In this document: positions 30,095-33,521 of the stretch, in pieces | How the letters are laid out: each line of letters starts with the position of its first letter | How positions within the stretch are numbered: position 1 is the stretch's first letter | Assembly: GCA_026391415.1 (NCBI GenBank) | Contig: JAPLEL010000048.1 | Location: 1-33,521, forward strand | DNA from: Bacteroidota bacterium | GTDB taxonomy: Bacteria; Bacteroidota; Bacteroidia; Chitinophagales; Chitinophagaceae | Reading direction: 5' to 3' | DNA: 33,521 nt | Program-made: the position numbers and the translations under genes | The notes under the pieces: model-generated | Seen by the model: only the letters and a program-made list of their open reading frames with translations | Databases searched by the model: none | Told to the model about the DNA's origin: nothing

Positions 30095-30970
30095 ATGCTG
30101 TATTCAATGACAGGTTACGGAAGGGCTGAACAAAACATTAATGGGAAAACCTTTTTGGTTGAAATCAAGTCATTAAATGGCAAACAGTTTGATTTAAGGT
30201 TAAATATTCCATCGCTATTAAAACCATTTGAATTTGAAGTTCGCAACCTCTTAAGCGAAGGATTACAAAGAGGCAGTGTGGAATGTATTATTACACTCAA
30301 ACAAAATGGTGCTAGTAAGCCTGTTTCTATTAATACCGATTTAGCCAAAGCCTATTACCATTCTGTTTCAGAATTAGCTGCAGAATTGCATATTGAAACG
30401 GGCGATATTTTAAGCACTATTTTAAAATTACCAGATGTTGTTACTGCATCAACAGAAATATTAACGGATGATGAATGGAAGGGATTTTCACTGGTGTTAA
30501 AAGAAGCGATTGGACTATTGAATGCCCATCGCATAGACGAAGGAAAATCATTAGAGGCCGACTTATTACTACGTTTAAAAAATATAGAAGAGCAACAAGC
30601 ATTAATTGTAACGCTTGAACCACAGCGCCGACTCCGCATACGTGAAGGTCTTTTAAAATTGTTGGAAGAAAATGTGGGCAAAGAAAATTACGACCCAAAT
30701 AGGCTTGAACAAGAATTGATATATTACATTGAAAAAATTGATATTAGTGAAGAGCAGGTTCGATTAAATAATCATTGCAAATATTTTAGAGATATTTTAC
30801 AAGAAAAGGAGCCTAGTAAGGGCAAAAAACTTTCTTTTATTTTGCAAGAATTCGGACGAGAAATTAATACCACAGGTTCAAAAGCGAATGACGCTGCTAT
30901 GCAAAAAGCAGTCATTCTAATGAAGGATGAACTTGAAAAAGCAAAAGAACAAATATTAAATGTTTTATAA
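30095..30970 (+). CDS. YicC family endoribonuclease-like protein
   Basis: MLYSMTGYGRAEQ, LNGKQFDLRLNIP, C-terminal KKLSFILQEFGREINTTGSKANDAAMQKAVILMKDELEKAKEQI. Confidence 0.93.
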   Translation: MLYSMTGYGRAEQNINGKTFLVEIKSLNGKQFDLRLNIPSLLKPFEFEVRNLLSEGLQRGSVECIITLKQNGASKPVSINTDLAKAYYHSVSELAAELHIETGDILSTILKLPDVVTASTEILTDDEWKGFSLVLKEAIGLLNAHRIDEGKSLEADLLLRLKNIEEQQALIVTLEPQRRLRIREGLLKLLEENVGKENYDPNRLEQELIYYIEKIDISEEQVRLNNHCKYFRDILQEKEPSKGKKLSFILQEFGREINTTGSKANDAAMQKAVILMKDELEKAKEQILNVL

Positions 30971-31008
30971 AATTGCGCCAATTGTATCTTTATAAAAATT
31001 TCAGGTCG

Positions 31009-31473
31009 GTGAAAAATATTTTCTATAGTTTTTTTTTAATATGTTGCTGTTGGTCTTGCAACAGTTTAGATGTTTTTGAAAAGAATGTTTTCTTTCCTAA
31101 GCATGAGTGGGCATCTAATAATCAACCTAGTTTTGAATTTCAAATTATTGACACTGTGGCTAGTTATCATATTTATGTAGTTATTCGCCACGAAGACGCT
31201 TTTCGATATAAAAATCTTTGGTTAAATATTACCACACAAGCGCCTAATGATAAGCCTCTTGTACAAAAAGTAAATTTGGCTTTGGCCAATAATGCCAATG
31301 GTTGGCTTGGAACTGGAATGGATGATGTGTTTGATCATCGTATTAGAATTACCCAATCTCCTATCCATTTAAAAAAAGGAACCTATCGTTTTACGCTGCA
31401 ACAAATTATGCGTGAAGACCCCTTAATGTATTTATTAAATGCTGGCATACGTGTAGAAAAAACAAAGCTATGA
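31009..31473 (+). CDS. gldH: Gliding motility lipoprotein GldH
   Basis: Lipobox LICCCWSCNS; FEFQIIDTVASYHIYVVIRHEDAFRYKNLWLNI; ORF track start 30973 is TTG, GTG 31009 gives a better signal peptide. Confidence 0.8.
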   Translation: MKNIFYSFFLICCCWSCNSLDVFEKNVFFPKHEWASNNQPSFEFQIIDTVASYHIYVVIRHEDAFRYKNLWLNITTQAPNDKPLVQKVNLALANNANGWLGTGMDDVFDHRIRITQSPIHLKKGTYRFTLQQIMREDPLMYLLNAGIRVEKTKL

Positions 31474-32447
31474 TTGGCTTTCAAAAGAAAAAACTTGTTT
31501 TAGTATCAGTTGTTTACTGGTTTTTGTTATCCTATATGTTGGCCGCATTACTATGGTGGTTTATTGCGCTAGAAAAACAAAATAGACTAATTGCTAATAT
31601 TCGTTTAGGCGAGTTTAAAAAAGACGATATTTCCTATATACTTAAGGTTGCAGAAGTTGAATCGGCGGCAAAAAGAAAAACCATACAATATATTGGAGAA
31701 GGCCTAACTTTTTTGGGCTTAATTATGTTTGGGGCTGTATTTGTATTTAGAGCTACCCGACGTCAAATTAGGTTATCGCACCAACAACAAAATTTCATGA
31801 TGGCGGTAACGCATGAATTAAAAACACCTATTGCCGTTACACAATTAAATTTAGAAACCTTACAAAAACGGCAACTAGATGATGGAACGAAACAAAAATT
31901 AATTGTAAATACACTTCAAGAAGCCAATAGATTAAATACGCTTTGTAACAATATTTTATTTGCTTCTCAACTTGATGCAGGCATTTATTCAAAACATTTG
32001 CAAGAAATTAATTTTACCGATTTAATTCATGGATGTATAGATGATTTTAGAATCAGGTTTCCACAGCGAATATTTGAAGAAAAAATTAATGAGCATATTT
32101 ATTTACACGGAGAACCCTTATTGCTTCAATTGCTAGCGAATAACCTAATAGACAACGCACTTAAATATGCGCCCAAAGAACAGCCAATTTTATTATCGTT
32201 ATCTGAAATTGAAAACCATATTCATTTCAGTGTGATAGATCAAGGACAAGGGGTGCCCGATGTAGAAAAGAAAAATATTTTTGACAAGTTTTATAGAATT
32301 GGTAATGAAAATACGCGTCAGGCAAAAGGTACAGGGCTTGGTTTATATCTGTGTAAAAAAATTGCTCAAAGCCATAAAGCAAACATTTCTATGACAGACA
32401 ATAACCCGCAAGGCAGTAATTTTACCGTAATATTTAAACACGCATGA
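31470..32447 (+). CDS. Sensor histidine kinase
   Basis: Two TM segments, HisKA MMAVTHELKTPIAVTQLNLE, HATPase N box NNLIDNALKYAP, GTGLGLYLCKKIA. Confidence 0.93.
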   Translation: MIGFQKKKLVLVSVVYWFLLSYMLAALLWWFIALEKQNRLIANIRLGEFKKDDISYILKVAEVESAAKRKTIQYIGEGLTFLGLIMFGAVFVFRATRRQIRLSHQQQNFMMAVTHELKTPIAVTQLNLETLQKRQLDDGTKQKLIVNTLQEANRLNTLCNNILFASQLDAGIYSKHLQEINFTDLIHGCIDDFRIRFPQRIFEEKINEHIYLHGEPLLLQLLANNLIDNALKYAPKEQPILLSLSEIENHIHFSVIDQGQGVPDVEKKNIFDKFYRIGNENTRQAKGTGLGLYLCKKIAQSHKANISMTDNNPQGSNFTVIFKHA

Positions 32448-33148
32448 GTCAAGCAATAGCCAATATATTATTAGTTGAAGACGAAGAAAACTTGCACGAG
32501 GCCCTTAAATTAAACCTTGTAATGGAAGGGTATTCTATCACTTCTGCTTTTGATGGAACGGCTGCTTTAAAAGCAATAGCCAATGAATATTTCGACCTCA
32601 TTATTTTAGATATCATGCTGCCTGAAATTGATGGGATTAGTATTATTGAAACGGTTCGTGTAAATGCAAATGAAGTACCCATTTTAATTTTAAGTGCAAA
32701 AAACGCAAGTGCAGATCGGGTACTAGGTTTAAAAAAAGGTGCCGACGACTATTTAACCAAGCCCTTTAATTTAGAAGAGTTATTACTGCGCGTTGCGAAA
32801 TTAATTGAAAAAAATAAAAAGCTACAAGTAAAAGATGCTATTGGAGATGTGTATGAATTTGGCATTAATAAAATAGATTTCAAGGCGCAAAATGCACTAA
32901 CCTGGAATGGTGAAACGGTAGATTTAAGTAAAAAAGAAGCAATGCTTTTAAAGCTGTTAATTGAAAACAAAGGAGAGGTGGTTACCCGCGAAAAAATTTT
33001 ACAAGTAGTTTGGGGCTATAATGTATATCCAACAACCCGTACTATTGACAACTTCATCTTAAACTTCCGAAAATATTTTGAAGACGATAGCCGAAATCCC
33101 AAGTATTTTCATTCTGTAAGGGGGGTAGGCTATAAGTATACTAGTTAA
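32444..33148 (+). CDS. OmpR-family response regulator
   Basis: ILLVEDEENLHEALKLNL, DLIILDIMLPEIDG, LTKPFNLEELLLR, C-terminal winged helix VVTREKILQVVWGYNVYPTTRTIDNFILNFRKYFEDDSRNPKYFHSVRGVGYKY. Confidence 0.95.
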   Translation: MSQAIANILLVEDEENLHEALKLNLVMEGYSITSAFDGTAALKAIANEYFDLIILDIMLPEIDGISIIETVRVNANEVPILILSAKNASADRVLGLKKGADDYLTKPFNLEELLLRVAKLIEKNKKLQVKDAIGDVYEFGINKIDFKAQNALTWNGETVDLSKKEAMLLKLLIENKGEVVTREKILQVVWGYNVYPTTRTIDNFILNFRKYFEDDSRNPKYFHSVRGVGYKYTS

Positions 33149-33211
33149 ATCTGCCTCAAAAAATACAATAAACACCAATAAATTTCGTTTGAAGAGTTCC
33201 AAATAGCTATT

Positions 33212-33521
33212 ATGTCTGTTCAAACCATCATCGATTTTCTAGACCCTGTAAATATTGCTTTCTTATCTAATGATGAAGGATTTAAGGAGACTCAATTGGG
33301 CAAACATATTTCGGTTTACGATGAATTCTTTCCAGATATAAGTCATGCAGATATTGTTTTGGTAGGATGTGGTGAAATGCGCGGTGCGGGCATAGAATTA
33401 ACCAGTACAACTGCACCAGATGCTATTAGGGCTGAATACTACAAATTATTTCATTGGCATACCGAAGTGAACGTAGCTGATATAGGAAATGTAAAATCGG
33501 GTGCTACATTAGAAGATACTT
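33212..33521 (+). CDS. Arginase/agmatinase/formimidoylglutamase family protein, 3'-truncated by window edge
   Basis: ATG at 33212: MSVQTIIDFLDPVNIAFLSNDEGFKETQLGKHISVYDEFFPDISHADIVLVGCGEMRGAG...APDAIRAEYYKLFHW; open to the end. Confidence 0.75.
   Translation, partial: MSVQTIIDFLDPVNIAFLSNDEGFKETQLGKHISVYDEFFPDISHADIVLVGCGEMRGAGIELTSTTAPDAIRAEYYKLFHWHTEVNVADIGNVKSGATLEDT

Overview
The window is an AT-rich chromosomal segment of a Bacteroidota genome, probably Chitinophagaceae-like judging from protein content (gldH, a T9SS C-terminal tail, SusC/D, and TAnnTTTG promoters). Most of it is ordinary core metabolism: a partial 2-oxoacid:ferredoxin oxidoreductase beta subunit, YrdC/Sua5, RNase HII, CtaA/COX15, a YegS-like lipid kinase, FabH, TypA, Obg, a thioesterase with a TetR regulator, a PfkB kinase, Asd and LigA. 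There is one glycan-utilisation locus (Nudix-HTH regulator, secreted GH13, SusC, SusD and two SusE/F-like proteins). It is followed by a yicC-gldH-histidine kinase-response regulator cluster and a partial arginase-family gene. The most interesting signals are non-coding. (1) A complete candidate transcription attenuator precedes asd: a 14-codon leader peptide MMILKHTKRTKKPL rich in aspartate-family amino acids, an antiterminator pairing, and a strong overlapping terminator. (2) A compact candidate sRNA gene has its own TAnnTTTG promoter, a G7-loop hairpin and a terminator, with an 18-bp perfect palindrome over its -33 region. (3) Twin TGTGT-N7-ACACA operators lie 30 bp apart before the amylase. 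(4) ligA is broken, with a likely internal deletion at a small palindrome plus an A8 slippery run. All calls come from reading the sequence; no searches or folding programs were run.
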